From Photobacterium piscicola (GTDB lineage Bacteria > Pseudomonadota > Gammaproteobacteria > Enterobacterales > Vibrionaceae): DNA of 64,000 bases. This document shows, in pieces, positions 1 to 9,690 of this stretch. The DNA lies in contig NZ_FUZI01000008.1 of the NCBI RefSeq assembly GCF_900166965.1, positions 55,304-119,303 on the forward strand, read 5' to 3'. The notes beneath the pieces were generated by a model. That model was not told where the DNA came from. It made no database searches and worked only from the letters and a program-made list of their open reading frames with translations. Within the stretch, counting starts at the first letter, position 1; the number at the start of each line of letters is the position of its first letter. The position numbers were made by a program, and so were the translations under genes.

Positions 1-366
1 AACCCACTGACCGCAGCTAACGTGCCAAATTTATTTGCGCGTAATGAACGTGTGGTGTGTGTATTTGAAACTGAATTTGGTCCATTAGCTCAAGTGCTAG
101 TTGGAGCAACGATAGTGGGCAGTATTGAAACAGTGTGGGCGGGAACGGTAACACCACCAACGGGCCCTGAAGTTCGCCGCTGGGATTACCCAACCACGGG
201 TGAACAAGCGATCAGTTTAAAGAAAGGTCAAGAAATGGGTCGTTTCAAACTGGGTTCTACCGTGATCAATTTATTTCCTAAAGACAGCATCCGTTTTGTA
301 GAAAACATGCAGCCTCGTCAAGTTACGCGCATGGGACAACCTTACGCTGAATATTTAGTTAAATAA
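1..366 (+). CDS. psd: phosphatidylserine decarboxylase, C-terminal part (5' end outside window)
   Basis: Psd makes phosphatidylethanolamine from phosphatidylserine at the inner membrane, using a pyruvoyl group formed by self-cleavage. The frame is open from base 1, so the gene begins upstream; the GTG at 22 is an internal codon. The visible 121 residues contain the conserved [12 protein letters not shown] and [15 protein letters not shown] blocks and the LGST motif ([11 protein letters not shown]), whose Gly-Ser bond is the cleavage site that yields the alpha-chain pyruvoyl. The protein ends about 55 residues after LGST, shorter than the acidic-tailed E. coli protein. Identification is very secure. 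Confidence 0.96.
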   Translation, partial: NPLTAANVPNLFARNERVVCVFETEFGPLAQVLVGATIVGSIETVWAGTVTPPTGPEVRRWDYPTTGEQAISLKKGQEMGRFKLGSTVINLFPKDSIRFVENMQPRQVTRMGQPYAEYLVK

Positions 367-378
367 TATAAAGATATT

Positions 379-410
379 GAGATACGGAGTGAACATTACT
401 CCGTATTCTC
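379..410 (+). terminator. hairpin behind psd, possible terminator without T-run
   Basis: An inverted repeat with arms TACGGAGT and ACTCCGTA and a 7-nt loop lies 13 bp after the psd stop. No T-run follows, so it may be a 3'-end stabiliser rather than an intrinsic terminator. The rest of the spacer to 608 holds only the presumed promoter of the next gene. Confidence 0.5.
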
Positions 411-608
411 ATTAACACCCAATACTGAACATCATTATTCCGATAAGTGCCATTATCTCATTTATATTACACCTGCAATTTAGCTCTATTCCCCCATCGT
501 ATTTTCAATATCAAATCAAAAGATTACTATGTTAACGTTAGTCCATCGTCTCACCGTTCAAGTGCTACGATTAGGTCGAGATAATTCGCATACTCAAAGG
601 TAATCATC

Positions 609-1334
609 ATGAAAAAAAATACAGTATCAGCGTTAGTACTCGCATTGGCGACTTGCTTCTCTCTTTCTGCACACGCCAATGCCGCATGGGGATATGGCGA
701 TCAACAAGGTACTGAACATTGGGTTGACAGTTACCCTGCTTGTGGTGGCGAAAACCAAAGTCCGATTGACATCCAATCACCAATTCAAGCCCAAACACAG
801 CCATTACAAATTAGCTATGATGGCAAAATCACTAGCTTAACCAATAACGGTCACACGATAGAAGCCAATGTAAGTGGCGATAATACCTTGGTGATTGATG
901 GTGATACGTACACGCTTAAACAGTTTCATTTTCATACCCCCTCTGAAAACTATATTGATGGCAAACAATATCCGTTAGAAGCGCATTTTGTTAACGTTGA
1001 TGCCAGCGGCCATATTGCGGTTATTTCAGTGATGTTTGAAAATGGACCTCGTGCAAATAATGAATTAACCACCTTATTAAAAACCATTCCAACCAAGGGT
1101 GAAACAATTGACTTTAACGGTGATCTGACCCCTAACGCACTACTGCCACGTGAACGTCAGTATTTTCGTTATAATGGATCGTTAACGACACCGCCATGTA
1201 CAGAAGGTGTTCGTTGGTATGTTATGCAAAGTCATCTCACCAGTTCTGCCGCTCAAATAGAACAGCTTAATCAAATGATGGGAGACAATAATCGTCCATT
1301 ACAACCCATCAATGCGCGGATTGTGATCGACTAA
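609..1334 (+). CDS. periplasmic alpha-carbonic anhydrase
   Basis: A secreted alpha-class carbonic anhydrase interconverting CO2 and bicarbonate. Residues 1 to about 25 are a Sec signal peptide (KK, hydrophobic core, AHANA cleavage region). The mature domain has the Zn ligands His107 and His109 in QFHFHTPSEN and His126 in LEAHFVN, the Thr of SLTTPPC, and a Cys pair (C45, C197) that forms the family's disulfide. Length 241 is normal for bacterial alpha enzymes. It stands alone between psd and the convergent epmA; the start sits behind AAGGTAATC. Confidence 0.93.
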   Translation: MKKNTVSALVLALATCFSLSAHANAAWGYGDQQGTEHWVDSYPACGGENQSPIDIQSPIQAQTQPLQISYDGKITSLTNNGHTIEANVSGDNTLVIDGDTYTLKQFHFHTPSENYIDGKQYPLEAHFVNVDASGHIAVISVMFENGPRANNELTTLLKTIPTKGETIDFNGDLTPNALLPRERQYFRYNGSLTTPPCTEGVRWYVMQSHLTSSAAQIEQLNQMMGDNNRPLQPINARIVID

Positions 1335-1343
1335 CAAACAACT

Positions 1344-1387
1344 GTAAATGATAATCAGTTGCAATAAAAACAAGGGAGCGGTATAGT
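1344..1387 (+). promoter_or_regulatory. candidate promoter overlapped by a Fur-box-like sequence
   Basis: TTGCAA (1359-1364) and TATAGT (1382-1387) are separated by exactly 17 bp, a good sigma70 promoter. The 19-mer at 1344-1362 contains TGATAATCA and matches 14 of 19 positions of the E. coli Fur consensus by my hand alignment, overlapping the -35. No protein gene follows on this strand before the terminator at 1546-1578. Confidence 0.45.
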
Positions 1388-1393
1388 TGTTTT

Positions 1394-1578
1394 ACGGTTA
1401 AAACGCCTTGAAATCCAACTCGTCGTTTAGCTTAATCATTATTACGCCAAATCAGATCTTCGATATAAAATGCACGTTCCCTCAGTATGAAACGAGTGAT
1501 TAATCATTACTAATATCAACTGGTGCATACTGGATATTTAATGACAAAAAAGCACGGTTATCATTACCGTGCTTTTTT
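1394..1578 (+). ncRNA. candidate small RNA of about 185 nt
   Basis: Inferred transcript from the promoter at 1359-1387 to the strong intrinsic terminator ending at 1578. No open frame of useful length with a ribosome site was seen. The E. coli RyhB core (GCACGACATTGCTCAC) is absent, so it is not an obvious RyhB. The 5' end can fold (GTTTTA/TTAAAAC near 1389). Expression is inference only. Confidence 0.35.
1546..1578. terminator. bidirectional intrinsic terminator
   Basis: A-run, stem AGCACGGT/ACCGTGCT, loop TATCATT-like, then T-run. It can end the plus-strand transcript and also the minus-strand epmA transcript that finishes at 1622. Confidence 0.85.
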
Positions 1579-1621
1579 ACGTCTACATCTTTGGAATCAA
1601 GCTGTAAGATAAGAATAATAT

Positions 1622-2593
1622 TTACGCTATTTCAATCGGGAAAGCGGTGACTTGATCAATATGATCACGCTCTAATGCCAGCATAATCACGCGATCGATA
1701 CCTAATGCAACCCCAGCACAATCAGGAAATCCAGCCCGTAATGCTTCAACAAGGTGCATGTCAATCGGCTGAGGTTGTAGCCCCATGCTAATTCGTTTTT
1801 GGTTATCATCTTCAAAGCGCTGTAACTGCTCATCACCATTAGCAAGTTCATGAAAGCCATTGGCTAATTCTATGCCTTTGAAATAAACCTCAAATCGCTC
1901 AGCCACACGTGAATCTTGCGGATTTATCTGCGCCAAAGCTGCTTGCGATGCGGGAAAGTCATACACAAAAACTGGTACTTTTTTACCGATTTGAGCTTCA
2001 ACACCAACGCTAAATAATAACTGTAGTAAGGTATCGCGATCTTGCTCTGGTTCTGCAATATCCGCCAACCCAAGTCGAGCAGCAACGGCTTTTAACTCAG
2101 CCATAGAACCATCAAGTGGACACACCGCTAACACGTCAATAAAGGCTTGTTGATAGGTCATTTTTTCTGCAGCGCCACAGCCTAATACTTGTTGTAACAA
2201 CAAATCCATCTCAGCCATTAACTGATGATGATCAAACCCAGGTCGATACCACTCTAGCATTGTAAATTCAGGATTATGATAACGCCCAGATTCTTCATTA
2301 CGAAATGACTTACAAATCTGGTAAATAGCACCACTGCCCGCTGCCAGTAAGCGCTTCATGTGAAATTCAGGACTGGTCATCAAATACAACGTTTGGCCAG
2401 CAGCATAGCCAGGGCCGACAAATTGGGTTTTAAACGCATGTAGATGTACATCCGTTACCGTCGCCTGACTCATCGCAGGTGTATCCACTTCAATAACATC
2501 ACGATCGGCAAAAAACTGACGAATAGTCGCGAGTAAAACCGCTCGCTGTTTTAATTGAGAGATCTCTGCGGTAGGTTGCCAAGGCTGAGACAT
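1622..2593 (-). CDS. epmA: EF-P--(R)-beta-lysine ligase EpmA
   Basis: EpmA (PoxA/GenX/YjeA) is a class II lysyl-tRNA synthetase paralogue that attaches (R)-beta-lysine to Lys34 of elongation factor P. The 323-residue protein has only the catalytic core and lacks the anticodon-binding domain of LysS. Visible class II motifs include [11 protein letters not shown] (motif 1 region), [20 protein letters not shown] (motif 2) and [14 protein letters not shown] (motif 3). It is divergent from frdA, as in E. coli, and belongs functionally with efp and epmB found on the other side of the frd operon. Confidence 0.95.
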   Translation of the reverse strand: MSQPWQPTAEISQLKQRAVLLATIRQFFADRDVIEVDTPAMSQATVTDVHLHAFKTQFVGPGYAAGQTLYLMTSPEFHMKRLLAAGSGAIYQICKSFRNEESGRYHNPEFTMLEWYRPGFDHHQLMAEMDLLLQQVLGCGAAEKMTYQQAFIDVLAVCPLDGSMAELKAVAARLGLADIAEPEQDRDTLLQLLFSVGVEAQIGKKVPVFVYDFPASQAALAQINPQDSRVAERFEVYFKGIELANGFHELANGDEQLQRFEDDNQKRISMGLQPQPIDMHLVEALRAGFPDCAGVALGIDRVIMLALERDHIDQVTAFPIEIA

Positions 2594-2966
2594 AGCCGTT
2601 TCTTCTTATATAAAAGGAAATAATGACCTGATTTTAACAAAGTCACGATCTTAACCAAGTATTGCTCTAATTATATTTGCTTATAACCACGAATGATTAT
2701 GAATATAAATGAACGGCATTAATAAAATGTCATATTATTATCATCAAAATAGACACTGCCCCCCCTCTCGACTTTCATAGTAATAACAAATAACACACAA
2801 CCACTAGCGTAATAATCGAATTAAACATCCATTCTGTGCAGCCTATGGCTTATTAAATCTTTTGCCACCAAGCATTACAACGACATCATGAAACACATTA
2901 TTAATGAGCCATAAACAATTGACGCCAAAGAAAACAAACTGTTAACAATGAATAAACATGAAAATT

Positions 2967-2982
2967 TGTGACAATAATCACA
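2967..2982. promoter_or_regulatory. CRP-type operator upstream of frdABCD
   Basis: TGTGA-CAATAA-TCACA is a perfect two-half CRP consensus, 164 bp before the frdA start codon in the epmA/frdA divergent spacer. It could serve either gene. I found only a TTGAT half of an FNR site nearby. The rest of the 2594-3145 spacer is AT-rich with no other gene. Confidence 0.65.
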
Positions 2983-3090
2983 AAGTCTGTAATCAGTTTA
3001 CATTTTTTGATTATTTCGTTAAAAAGACGCGTCTACATCATATTTTCTCTTAATGAGGTTTCATAAAATACGCGCTGGATTTCAAGGATA

Positions 3091-3120
3091 GGTACGCATG
3101 ACGTACCTTTTCATTTTTTT
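3091..3120 (+). promoter_or_regulatory. hairpin plus T-rich tract in the frdA leader (attenuator-like)
   Basis: GGTACG (3091-3096) pairs with CGTACC (3102-3107) around loop CATGA, followed by TTTTCATTTTTTT. This is intrinsic-terminator-like and sits about 26 bp ahead of the frdA start, inside the expected leader. Confidence 0.45.
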
Positions 3121-3145
3121 ACCGTCTTACCTTCGGAGGATAGCT

Positions 3146-4969
3146 GTGAAGACTATTACCACAGATATCGCTGTAATTGGCGCGGGTGGTGCAGGCCTAC
3201 GTTCTGCCATCGCTGCTGCAGAAGCAAACCCAGAACTAGAAATTGCACTTATTTCAAAAGTCTACCCAATGCGCTCGCACACAGTTGCAGCTGAAGGTGG
3301 CTCTGCTGCTGTTATCAAAGACGAAGATAGCTTTGATAATCACTTCAACGATACCGTTGGTGGTGGTGACTGGCTATGCGAACAAGATGTGGTTGAATAT
3401 TTCGTAGAGAATTCAACCCGCGAAATGATTCAAATGGAACAATGGGGCTGCCCATGGAGCCGTAAAGAAAACGGTGAAGTGAACGTACGTCGTTTTGGTG
3501 GTATGAAAGTTGAGCGTACATGGTTCGCGGCAGATAAAACTGGCTTCCATATGCTACACACCCTATTCCAGACTTCTATCAAATACCCACAAATCAAACG
3601 TTACGATGAATATTTCGTGGTTGATCTTCTAATTGAAGATGGCGAAGTTCAAGGTCTAATTGCGATTCACATGGCGGAAGGTGAGCTGGTTTGTATTAAA
3701 GCAAAATCAGTGATTCTAGCTACTGGTGGTGCAGGTCGCGTTTACCACTGTAATACTAACGGCGGTATTGTAACAGGCGACGGTATGGCAATGGCGTTCC
3801 GCCACGGTGTACCACTACGTGATATGGAATTTGTTCAATACCACCCAACAGGTTTACCAGGTACTGGTATTTTGATGACTGAAGGTTGTCGTGGTGAAGG
3901 CGGTATTATCGTTAATAAAAACGGTTACCGTTACCTACAAGATTATGGCATGGGCCCTGAAACACCAGTAGGCGAGCCAAAAAACAAATACATGGAACTG
4001 GGTCCTCGTGACAAAGTTTCACAAGCGTTCTGGCATGAGCAGCAAAAAGGTAACACTATTCAGCACCCACTAGGTGATGTAGTAATGCTTGATTTACGCC
4101 ACCTTGGTGAAGAGTACTTACATGAGCGTCTACCGTTCATCTGTGAACTCGCTAAAGCATACGTAAACGTTGATCCAGCAAAAGAGCCAATTCCAATTCG
4201 CCCAACCGTACACTACACCATGGGTGGTATTGAAACTAACGGTACCTGTGAGACCCGTATTAAAGGTCTATTTGCTGTTGGTGAATGTGCTTCTGTTGGT
4301 CTTCACGGCGCTAACCGCCTAGGCTCAAACTCACTGGCTGAGTTTGTAGTATTTGGTCGAGTTGCGGGTGAACACGCAGTTAAACGCGCTGAAGAATTCA
4401 AAGGTTGGAACGATGCTTCAATCAATACCCAAATAGACGCAGTACAAGCACGTATTGATGCCCTAATGGCACAAGAAGGTGATGAAAACTGGGCTCAAAT
4501 CCGTACTGAAATGGGTCACACCATGGAAGCGGGTTGTGGTATTTATCGTCAACAAGATTTGATGCAAGCAACCATTGATAAGCTAGCAGAACTTAAGCAA
4601 CGCTTTAAACATATTAGCATTCAAGATAAAGGCCAAGTCTTTAACACTGACCTGCTATATGCCATTGAAGTGGGTTACGGTCTTGATGTTGCAGAAGCAA
4701 TGGCACACTCAGCGATTCTACGTACAGAATCTCGTGGTGCGCACCAACGCTTAGATGACGGTTGTACTGAACGTGATGATGTAAATTTCCTAAAACATAG
4801 TTTGGCATTCTACAACAATGGCGATGCGCCAATTATTGATTATAGCGATGTGAAGATCACGAAATCACAGCCAAAAGCGCGTTTATATGGTGCGGAAGCT
4901 GAAGCTCACGAAGCACATGAAAAAGCGCAGCAAGCAGCACAGTCAGAAGCTCAAGAGGAAAAGGCATAA
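3146..4969 (+). CDS. frdA: fumarate reductase flavoprotein subunit
   Basis: Catalytic subunit of the membrane-bound quinol:fumarate reductase, reducing fumarate to succinate on the cytoplasmic face in anaerobic respiration. I chose the GTG at 3146, five bases behind CGGAGGA; an upstream ATG at 3098 lies in the leader hairpin. The resulting 607 residues start like E. coli FrdA. Seen: FAD dinucleotide motif GAGGAGLRS (11-19), [16 protein letters not shown] with covalent-FAD His45, HPTGLPGTG, and the catalytic-arginine region [15 protein letters not shown]. The C-terminal tail is Ala/Glu-rich. The stop overlaps the frdB start by one base. Confidence 0.97.
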   Translation: MKTITTDIAVIGAGGAGLRSAIAAAEANPELEIALISKVYPMRSHTVAAEGGSAAVIKDEDSFDNHFNDTVGGGDWLCEQDVVEYFVENSTREMIQMEQWGCPWSRKENGEVNVRRFGGMKVERTWFAADKTGFHMLHTLFQTSIKYPQIKRYDEYFVVDLLIEDGEVQGLIAIHMAEGELVCIKAKSVILATGGAGRVYHCNTNGGIVTGDGMAMAFRHGVPLRDMEFVQYHPTGLPGTGILMTEGCRGEGGIIVNKNGYRYLQDYGMGPETPVGEPKNKYMELGPRDKVSQAFWHEQQKGNTIQHPLGDVVMLDLRHLGEEYLHERLPFICELAKAYVNVDPAKEPIPIRPTVHYTMGGIETNGTCETRIKGLFAVGECASVGLHGANRLGSNSLAEFVVFGRVAGEHAVKRAEEFKGWNDASINTQIDAVQARIDALMAQEGDENWAQIRTEMGHTMEAGCGIYRQQDLMQATIDKLAELKQRFKHISIQDKGQVFNTDLLYAIEVGYGLDVAEAMAHSAILRTESRGAHQRLDDGCTERDDVNFLKHSLAFYNNGDAPIIDYSDVKITKSQPKARLYGAEAEAHEAHEKAQQAAQSEAQEEKA

Positions 4970-5709
4970 TGTCAGACAATCGCATTCAAAAAGTTGAAAT
5001 TCTGCGTTATGACCCAGCGACAGATGCAGAACCGTATTTACAAGCATTTGAAGTACCGTTCAATGAAACGATGTCAGTACTTGATGCGCTTGGTTACATC
5101 AAAGACCACCTTGATAAGCATCTAAGCTACCGTTGGTCTTGCCGTATGGCGATCTGTGGTTCATGTGGCATGATGGTTAATGGCGTGCCTAAGTTGGCTT
5201 GTAAGAGCTTCCTGCGTGATTATCCTAATGGCGTTAAAATCGAACCATTAGCTAACTTTGCCATTGAAAAAGATTTAATTGTCGATATGACTCCCTTTAT
5301 TGAGCGTCTTGAAGCAATTAAGCCTTACATTATCGGCAACGATCGTACGCCTGAAGACGGCACGAACCTTCAGACACCAGAGCAAATGGCAAAGTACAAG
5401 CAATTTGCTGGCTGTATTAACTGTGGCCTTTGCTACGCAGCATGCCCACAATTCGGTTTAAACCCTGAATTTATCGGTCCTGCTGCACTAACACTTGCAC
5501 ACCGTTATAACCTTGATAGCCGCGACCATGGTCAACATGAGCGTATGGAATTGATCAACAGTGAAAATGGTGCATGGGGCTGTACATTCGTGGGTTACTG
5601 TTCTGAAGTATGTCCAAAGAGTGTTGATCCAGCAGCAGCTGTAAACCAAGGCAAAGTGGAATCATCAAAAGATTTCGTTATTGCAATGTTGAAGCCTCAG
5701 GAGGCATAA
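4969..5709 (+). CDS. frdB: fumarate reductase iron-sulfur subunit
   Basis: Carries electrons from menaquinol at FrdCD to FAD in FrdA. The 246 residues hold the [2Fe-2S] ligands C58, C63, C66, C78; C149, C152, C155 and C159 in [12 protein letters not shown]; and C205, C211, C215 for the remaining [3Fe-4S]/[4Fe-4S] ligands. Translation is coupled to frdA by the TAATG overlap, and frdC begins three bases after its stop. Confidence 0.97.
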   Translation: MSDNRIQKVEILRYDPATDAEPYLQAFEVPFNETMSVLDALGYIKDHLDKHLSYRWSCRMAICGSCGMMVNGVPKLACKSFLRDYPNGVKIEPLANFAIEKDLIVDMTPFIERLEAIKPYIIGNDRTPEDGTNLQTPEQMAKYKQFAGCINCGLCYAACPQFGLNPEFIGPAALTLAHRYNLDSRDHGQHERMELINSENGAWGCTFVGYCSEVCPKSVDPAAAVNQGKVESSKDFVIAMLKPQEA

Positions 5710-5711
5710 GG

Positions 5712-6095
5712 ATGAGCAACCGTAAACCTTACGTTCGTGAAATGACGCGTACTTGGTGGAAAGACAGTTCTTTCTACCGTTTTTACATGCTGCGTGAAGC
5801 AACTGTATTACCGCTAATTTTCTTTACTATCTGCTTAACCTTTGGCTTAGGTTGTTTAGTAAAAGGTCCTGAAGCATGGCAAGGTTGGCTAAACTTTATG
5901 GCTAACCCTATTGTGATCATTCTAAATATTATTGCGTTAGCGGGAAGTTTATTCCACGCACAAACGTTCTTTAGCATGATGCCGCAAGTGGTGCCAATTC
6001 GCATCAAAGGCAAGAAACTCGATAAGAAAATTATCGTTCTTGCACAGTGGGCAGTTGTTGCTGTCATCACTGCCATTGTTTTAGCGCTAGTTTAA
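5712..6095 (+). CDS. frdC: fumarate reductase membrane anchor subunit C
   Basis: Fifteen-kDa-type anchor (127 aa) with three hydrophobic segments at about residues 32-52, 66-86 and 108-127, and a cytoplasmic N-terminus starting [12 protein letters not shown] as in family members. With FrdD it anchors FrdAB and forms the menaquinol sites. Start ATG follows GGAGGCATAAGG. Confidence 0.95.
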   Translation: MSNRKPYVREMTRTWWKDSSFYRFYMLREATVLPLIFFTICLTFGLGCLVKGPEAWQGWLNFMANPIVIILNIIALAGSLFHAQTFFSMMPQVVPIRIKGKKLDKKIIVLAQWAVVAVITAIVLALV

Positions 6096-6105
6096 GGAGC
6101 CGCTC

Positions 6106-6471
6106 GTGATTAATTTACATCCAAAACGTTCCGATGAGCCAGTATGGTGGAGTTTATTTGGTGCCGGTGGTACTTGGTTTGCAATGATCACGCCAGTCAC
6201 TATTTTAGTGCTTGGCATCATGGTTCCACTGGGTATTATTAGCCCAGAAGCCGTTAGCTACGATCGCGCTGCAGATTTCGCAACCAGCTTTATTGGCGCA
6301 TTATTTGTGATTGCAACCCTATCACTACCAATGTGGCATGGTATGCACCGTCTACACCATGGTATGCATGACCTTAAGTTTCATACTGGTGTTGTAGGTA
6401 AAATCGCTTGTTACGCTGCTGCGTTCTTAGTGACTGCCCTATCAATCATCTTTGTGTTCATGATTAAATAA
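6106..6471 (+). CDS. frdD: fumarate reductase membrane anchor subunit D
   Basis: Last gene of frdABCD, 121 aa, starting at GTG after TAAGGAGCCGCTC. It has three membrane segments (about 18-44, 63-83, 98-120) and the conserved [12 protein letters not shown] start and His-rich [12 protein letters not shown] loop. It completes the quinol-oxidising anchor. A strong terminator follows. Confidence 0.95.
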   Translation: MINLHPKRSDEPVWWSLFGAGGTWFAMITPVTILVLGIMVPLGIISPEAVSYDRAADFATSFIGALFVIATLSLPMWHGMHRLHHGMHDLKFHTGVVGKIACYAAAFLVTALSIIFVFMIK

Positions 6472-6488
6472 TCACTGATACACAATCT

Positions 6489-6517
6489 AAAAAAGCACCG
6501 CTTGCGGTGCTTTTTTT
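6489..6517 (+). terminator. frdABCD terminator
   Basis: GCACCGC-TT-GCGGTGC stem with flanking A- and T-runs, 18 bp after frdD. Confidence 0.92.
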
Positions 6518-6568
6518 ATGGCTGTTATTTAAAGATTTAAAACATCATAACCCTGAATTTCAGCCAAC

Positions 6569-6596
6569 AAAAAAGGCCGCCAAAGCGACCTTTTTT
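6569..6596 (-). terminator. efp terminator
   Basis: Read on the minus strand: A-run, GGTCGC, loop TTTG, GGCGGCC-type partner (GCGGCC, one T-G wobble), T6. It lies 17 bp past the efp stop and faces the frd terminator. Confidence 0.85.
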
Positions 6597-6612
6597 AAAG
6601 CTCAATATGAAT

Positions 6613-7179
6613 TTACTTCACACGGCTTACGTATTCACCTGAACGAGTATCAACTTTGATAACCTCGCCAATTGCGATGAATAAAGGAACACGTACTACA
6701 GCGCCTGTAGTTAGTGTCGCTGGCTTACCACCAGTACCTTGTGTATCGCCTTTAAGACCAGGATCAGTCTCTGTTACTTCAAGCTCAACAAAGTTTTGAG
6801 GAGTAACAACGATAGGGTTACCGTTCCAAAGCGTTAGCGTACACGCATCGTTTTCTACTAACCATTTCGCATTATCACCAACAGCTTTAACGTCTGCTGC
6901 GATTTGCTCAAATGTTTCATTATTCATGAAATGGTAGAATTCACCGTCGTTGTATAGGTAATCAAGTTCAGTATCGATTACGTCCGCAGCTTCAACTGAT
7001 TCGCCTGATTTAAACGTTTTTTCAAGAACTTTACCTGAAATAAGTTTACGGATTCGTACGCGGTTGAACGCTTGACCTTTACCAGGTTTAACAAATTCGT
7101 TTTCGATAATGACACACGGTTCATTATCAAGCATAATTTTCATTCCGCTGCGGAATTCATTGGTGCTGAAAGACGCCAT
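6613..7179 (-). CDS. efp: elongation factor P
   Basis: EF-P relieves ribosome stalling at polyproline stretches. The 188-residue protein has the KOW-like N-terminal domain and two OB domains, ending in the [11 protein letters not shown] signature. Lys34 in KPGKGQAF is the site that EpmA/EpmB modify with beta-lysine. The gene is divergent from epmB with 33 bp between the starts, so modifier and target share a promoter region. Confidence 0.97.
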   Translation of the reverse strand: MASFSTNEFRSGMKIMLDNEPCVIIENEFVKPGKGQAFNRVRIRKLISGKVLEKTFKSGESVEAADVIDTELDYLYNDGEFYHFMNNETFEQIAADVKAVGDNAKWLVENDACTLTLWNGNPIVVTPQNFVELEVTETDPGLKGDTQGTGGKPATLTTGAVVRVPLFIAIGEVIKVDTRSGEYVSRVK

Positions 7180-7212
7180 TCTAATCCTCTTAACATCTTC
7201 GAGTTGTATTTA

Positions 7213-8235
7213 ATGTCGCATATCATACCCCGAAACGTGCCATCTGTTGAGCAAAACTGGCTGAATGATCTAGCTAATGCGATATCTGATCCCTTAAAGC
7301 TACTCAATTGGCTTAAAATTGATCCAACACCTTGGCAAAAAGGCCTTGCTGCTAAAAATTTATTCGCGCTTCGTGTTCCTATAAGTTTTGTCGAAAGAAT
7401 GGAAGTTGGCAACCCATACGATCCATTGTTGCGCCAAGTACTGCCGTTAGAGCAAGAATTTGAGGTTCATCCAGGCTACTCAACCGATCCTCTTGATGAA
7501 CAAGATAACCCCATTCCAGGGCTATTACACAAGTATCACAATCGTGTGTTGATGATCGTTAAAGGCGGTTGTGCAGTAAATTGTCGTTATTGTTTTCGAC
7601 GCCACTTTCCTTATCAAGATAACAAAGGCAATAAAACCGTCTGGCAGCAAAGTATTGATTACATCGCAACCCAACCACACATTAACGAAGTGATCTTATC
7701 TGGTGGTGATCCACTAATGGCTAAAGATCACGAATTAACATGGTTGCTCGAACATATTGCCGCAATTCCACATATTAAACGGTTGCGTATTCACAGCCGC
7801 TTACCCGTTGTAATCCCACATCGCATCACACCAGCACTGTGTGAGTTATTTGCTAGCAGTCGTTTACAAATTATCATGGTGACCCATATTAACCATGCCA
7901 ATGAAATCAATAATCAGCTAACCTCGGCGATGACACAGCTCAAGCAGGCTAAGGTTACCTTGTTAAACCAAAGTGTGCTCCTTAAAGGGGTTAATGACTC
8001 CGTCACAGCGCTAACAGACCTCAGCGAAGCCTTATTTGATGCTGGAATATTACCGTACTACTTACACGTACTGGATCACGTACAAGGCGCTGCACACTTC
8101 TTTGTCAGTGATCAACAGGCACGTATCTTAATGGCCGGATTAATCAATAATGTTTCGGGCTATTTAGTTCCAACATTAACCCGTGAAATAGGCGGTAGAA
8201 GCAGCAAAACCCCACTCGATCTTCACCTTGAATAA
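7213..8235 (+). CDS. epmB: EF-P-(R)-beta-lysylation protein EpmB (lysine 2,3-aminomutase)
   Basis: Radical-SAM, PLP-dependent enzyme converting (S)-alpha-lysine to (R)-beta-lysine for EpmA. I start at ATG 7213 (MSHIIPRN), which gives 340 aa as in E. coli (342); longer in-frame reading runs into efp. Radical-SAM cysteines are C120, C124 and C127 in CAVNCRYCF, and the C-terminal SKTPLDLHLE carries the PLP lysine (K332). The ribosome site is weak. Confidence 0.95.
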   Translation: MSHIIPRNVPSVEQNWLNDLANAISDPLKLLNWLKIDPTPWQKGLAAKNLFALRVPISFVERMEVGNPYDPLLRQVLPLEQEFEVHPGYSTDPLDEQDNPIPGLLHKYHNRVLMIVKGGCAVNCRYCFRRHFPYQDNKGNKTVWQQSIDYIATQPHINEVILSGGDPLMAKDHELTWLLEHIAAIPHIKRLRIHSRLPVVIPHRITPALCELFASSRLQIIMVTHINHANEINNQLTSAMTQLKQAKVTLLNQSVLLKGVNDSVTALTDLSEALFDAGILPYYLHVLDHVQGAAHFFVSDQQARILMAGLINNVSGYLVPTLTREIGGRSSKTPLDLHLE

Positions 8236-8298
8236 CCGCTATTGATTGATATTCTTGCCCTTCGCCACCTAATTTCTCTGATTATTGCATCGAATTAA

Positions 8299-8324
8299 TG
8301 CTGACTTGTTATTACGAGTCAGCA
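8299..8324 (+). terminator. hairpin behind epmB
   Basis: TGCTGACT and AGTCAGCA pair around a 10-nt loop 64 bp after epmB; only AAAATC follows, so termination strength is uncertain. Confidence 0.45.
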
Positions 8325-8360
8325 AAATCTCCACCTCAATATTAGCGAAAAACTCACAAC

Positions 8361-8480
8361 GTACAGCTTTTCTAGCTAAAAACACCAAAAACATACACTT
8401 GTCTTTTTGCCTATAATAGGCCATACAATAAAGCGACGTAACCCATTGTTTTATAATAACCGTACAGCTTGTACAGCTTT
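8361..8480 (+). repeat. GTACAGCTTTT repeat cluster (three copies)
   Basis: GTACAGCTTTT at 8361-8371, GTACAGCTT at 8462-8470 and GTACAGCTTT directly after it at 8471-8480. The first and third share a longer match (GTACAGCTTTwCTAGCTA), and each is followed within about 50 bp by GCCTAT(A/G)AT, which could be a -10 box for rimK. Other family members occur at 9.7, 10.6-10.7 and 11.2 kb. The 8236-8698 spacer contains no other gene that I can support. Confidence 0.6.
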
Positions 8481-8621
8481 ACTAGCTATATATCTCAAAA
8501 GCTATTAGCCTATGATATTACTTTTAATGCTCTACCAATTTTATTACACTTCACCATTAAAAAAAATCATCGTGGCAGATCTCGATTTTTTACTGATTTA
8601 CGTGCATAGTCGCGCCTCATA

Positions 8622-8669
8622 CAGCAGCCCTTTATCGTATTAGGCGTTCGCCAAACGTCGTCGCTGCTG
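8622..8669 (+). promoter_or_regulatory. structured rimK leader
   Basis: CAGCAG (8622-8627) can pair with CTGCTG (8664-8669), enclosing an inner GGCG-TT-CGCC hairpin at about 8643-8652. The structure ends some 30 bp before rimK, which has no clear Shine-Dalgarno sequence. Confidence 0.35.
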
Positions 8670-8698
8670 CCAACTCGCTCCCTAACATGAGTATCGCA

Positions 8699-9601
8699 AT
8701 GAAAATTGGCATTTTGTCACAGGACGCAAACTTATATTCAACCCGCCGTTTGCGTGAGGCTTGTCAACAACGAGGCCATGAAGCGGTTATTATCAATGCC
8801 CTTCGCTGTTATATGAATATCAACTCAGTTCAACCATCAATTCATTTTGAAGGTACTGATCTTATTGGCTTTGATGCCATCATTCCCCGTATTGGCTCAG
8901 ACATTACCTTTTATGGTTGTGCTGTATTACGTCAATTTGAAATGATGGATGTGTTTTCTGTAAATCAATCTATTGCGATTTCACGCTCTCGTGACAAACT
9001 ACGTTCATTACAATTATTGAGTCGCCAAGGTGTTGGCATGCCAATTACAGGTTTTGCAAGTAAGCCTGATGATGTATTGGACTTGATTAAAATGGTTGGC
9101 GGTGCGCCATTAGTTATCAAACTATTAGAAGGCACTCAAGGCATTGGGGTCGTACTTGCGGAAACTCAAAAAGCAGCGGAAAGTGTTATTGAAGCATTTA
9201 TGGGCTTAAAAGCTCACATCATGGTTCAAGAATATATAGAAGAAGCTGGCGGTGCAGATATTCGTTGTTTTGTGATTGGCGATAAAGTTATCGCTTCAAT
9301 GAAACGTCAAGCAGCAGAAGGTGAGTTCCGTTCAAACTTACACCGTGGTGGTAGCGCATCATTAGTTCGCATTACACCCGAAGAACGTAAAACGGCTATT
9401 GCTGCAGCAAAAGCTATGGGGCTCAGTGTCGCTGGCGTTGATTTATTACGATCTAAACGCGGACCACTGATCATGGAGGTAAATTCCTCTCCTGGTCTAG
9501 AAGGTATTGAAGCAGCAACAGGCAAAGATATTGCAGGTATGGTCATTGATTATATTGAAAAAAATGCAGGAAAGAGCCGTCGTCACCTACAAAATCAATA
9601 A
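8699..9601 (+). CDS. rimK: alpha-L-glutamate ligase RimK (ribosomal protein S6 modification)
   Basis: ATP-grasp ligase that adds glutamate residues to the C-terminus of ribosomal protein S6; E. coli RimK can also make poly-alpha-glutamate. ATG 8699 gives MKIGILS and 300 aa, the family length; ATG 8687 would add four residues, and neither has a clear ribosome site. Seen: RARDKLRS-like [30 protein letters not shown] (ATP-grasp loop), [17 protein letters not shown] and [11 protein letters not shown] with Mg-binding Glu/Asn. It is a single gene with its own terminator. Confidence 0.95.
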   Translation: MKIGILSQDANLYSTRRLREACQQRGHEAVIINALRCYMNINSVQPSIHFEGTDLIGFDAIIPRIGSDITFYGCAVLRQFEMMDVFSVNQSIAISRSRDKLRSLQLLSRQGVGMPITGFASKPDDVLDLIKMVGGAPLVIKLLEGTQGIGVVLAETQKAAESVIEAFMGLKAHIMVQEYIEEAGGADIRCFVIGDKVIASMKRQAAEGEFRSNLHRGGSASLVRITPEERKTAIAAAKAMGLSVAGVDLLRSKRGPLIMEVNSSPGLEGIEAATGKDIAGMVIDYIEKNAGKSRRHLQNQ

Positions 9602-9624
9602 ATTACAATCATTATGAATTTAAT

Positions 9625-9652
9625 AAGCAGCCCTCACATGGCTGCTTTTTTT
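9625..9652 (+). terminator. rimK terminator
   Basis: AAGCAGCC / GGCTGCTT stem with T-run, 24 bp after the stop. Confidence 0.9.
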
Positions 9653-9690
9653 ATCATTTAGCTAATAACGATCATGTTTTTGAAAACAAA

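Noticed and set aside
1394..1578. Assignment of the candidate RNA as RyhB
   Set aside because: The conserved RyhB core sequence is not present; only the Fur-like promoter design is shared.
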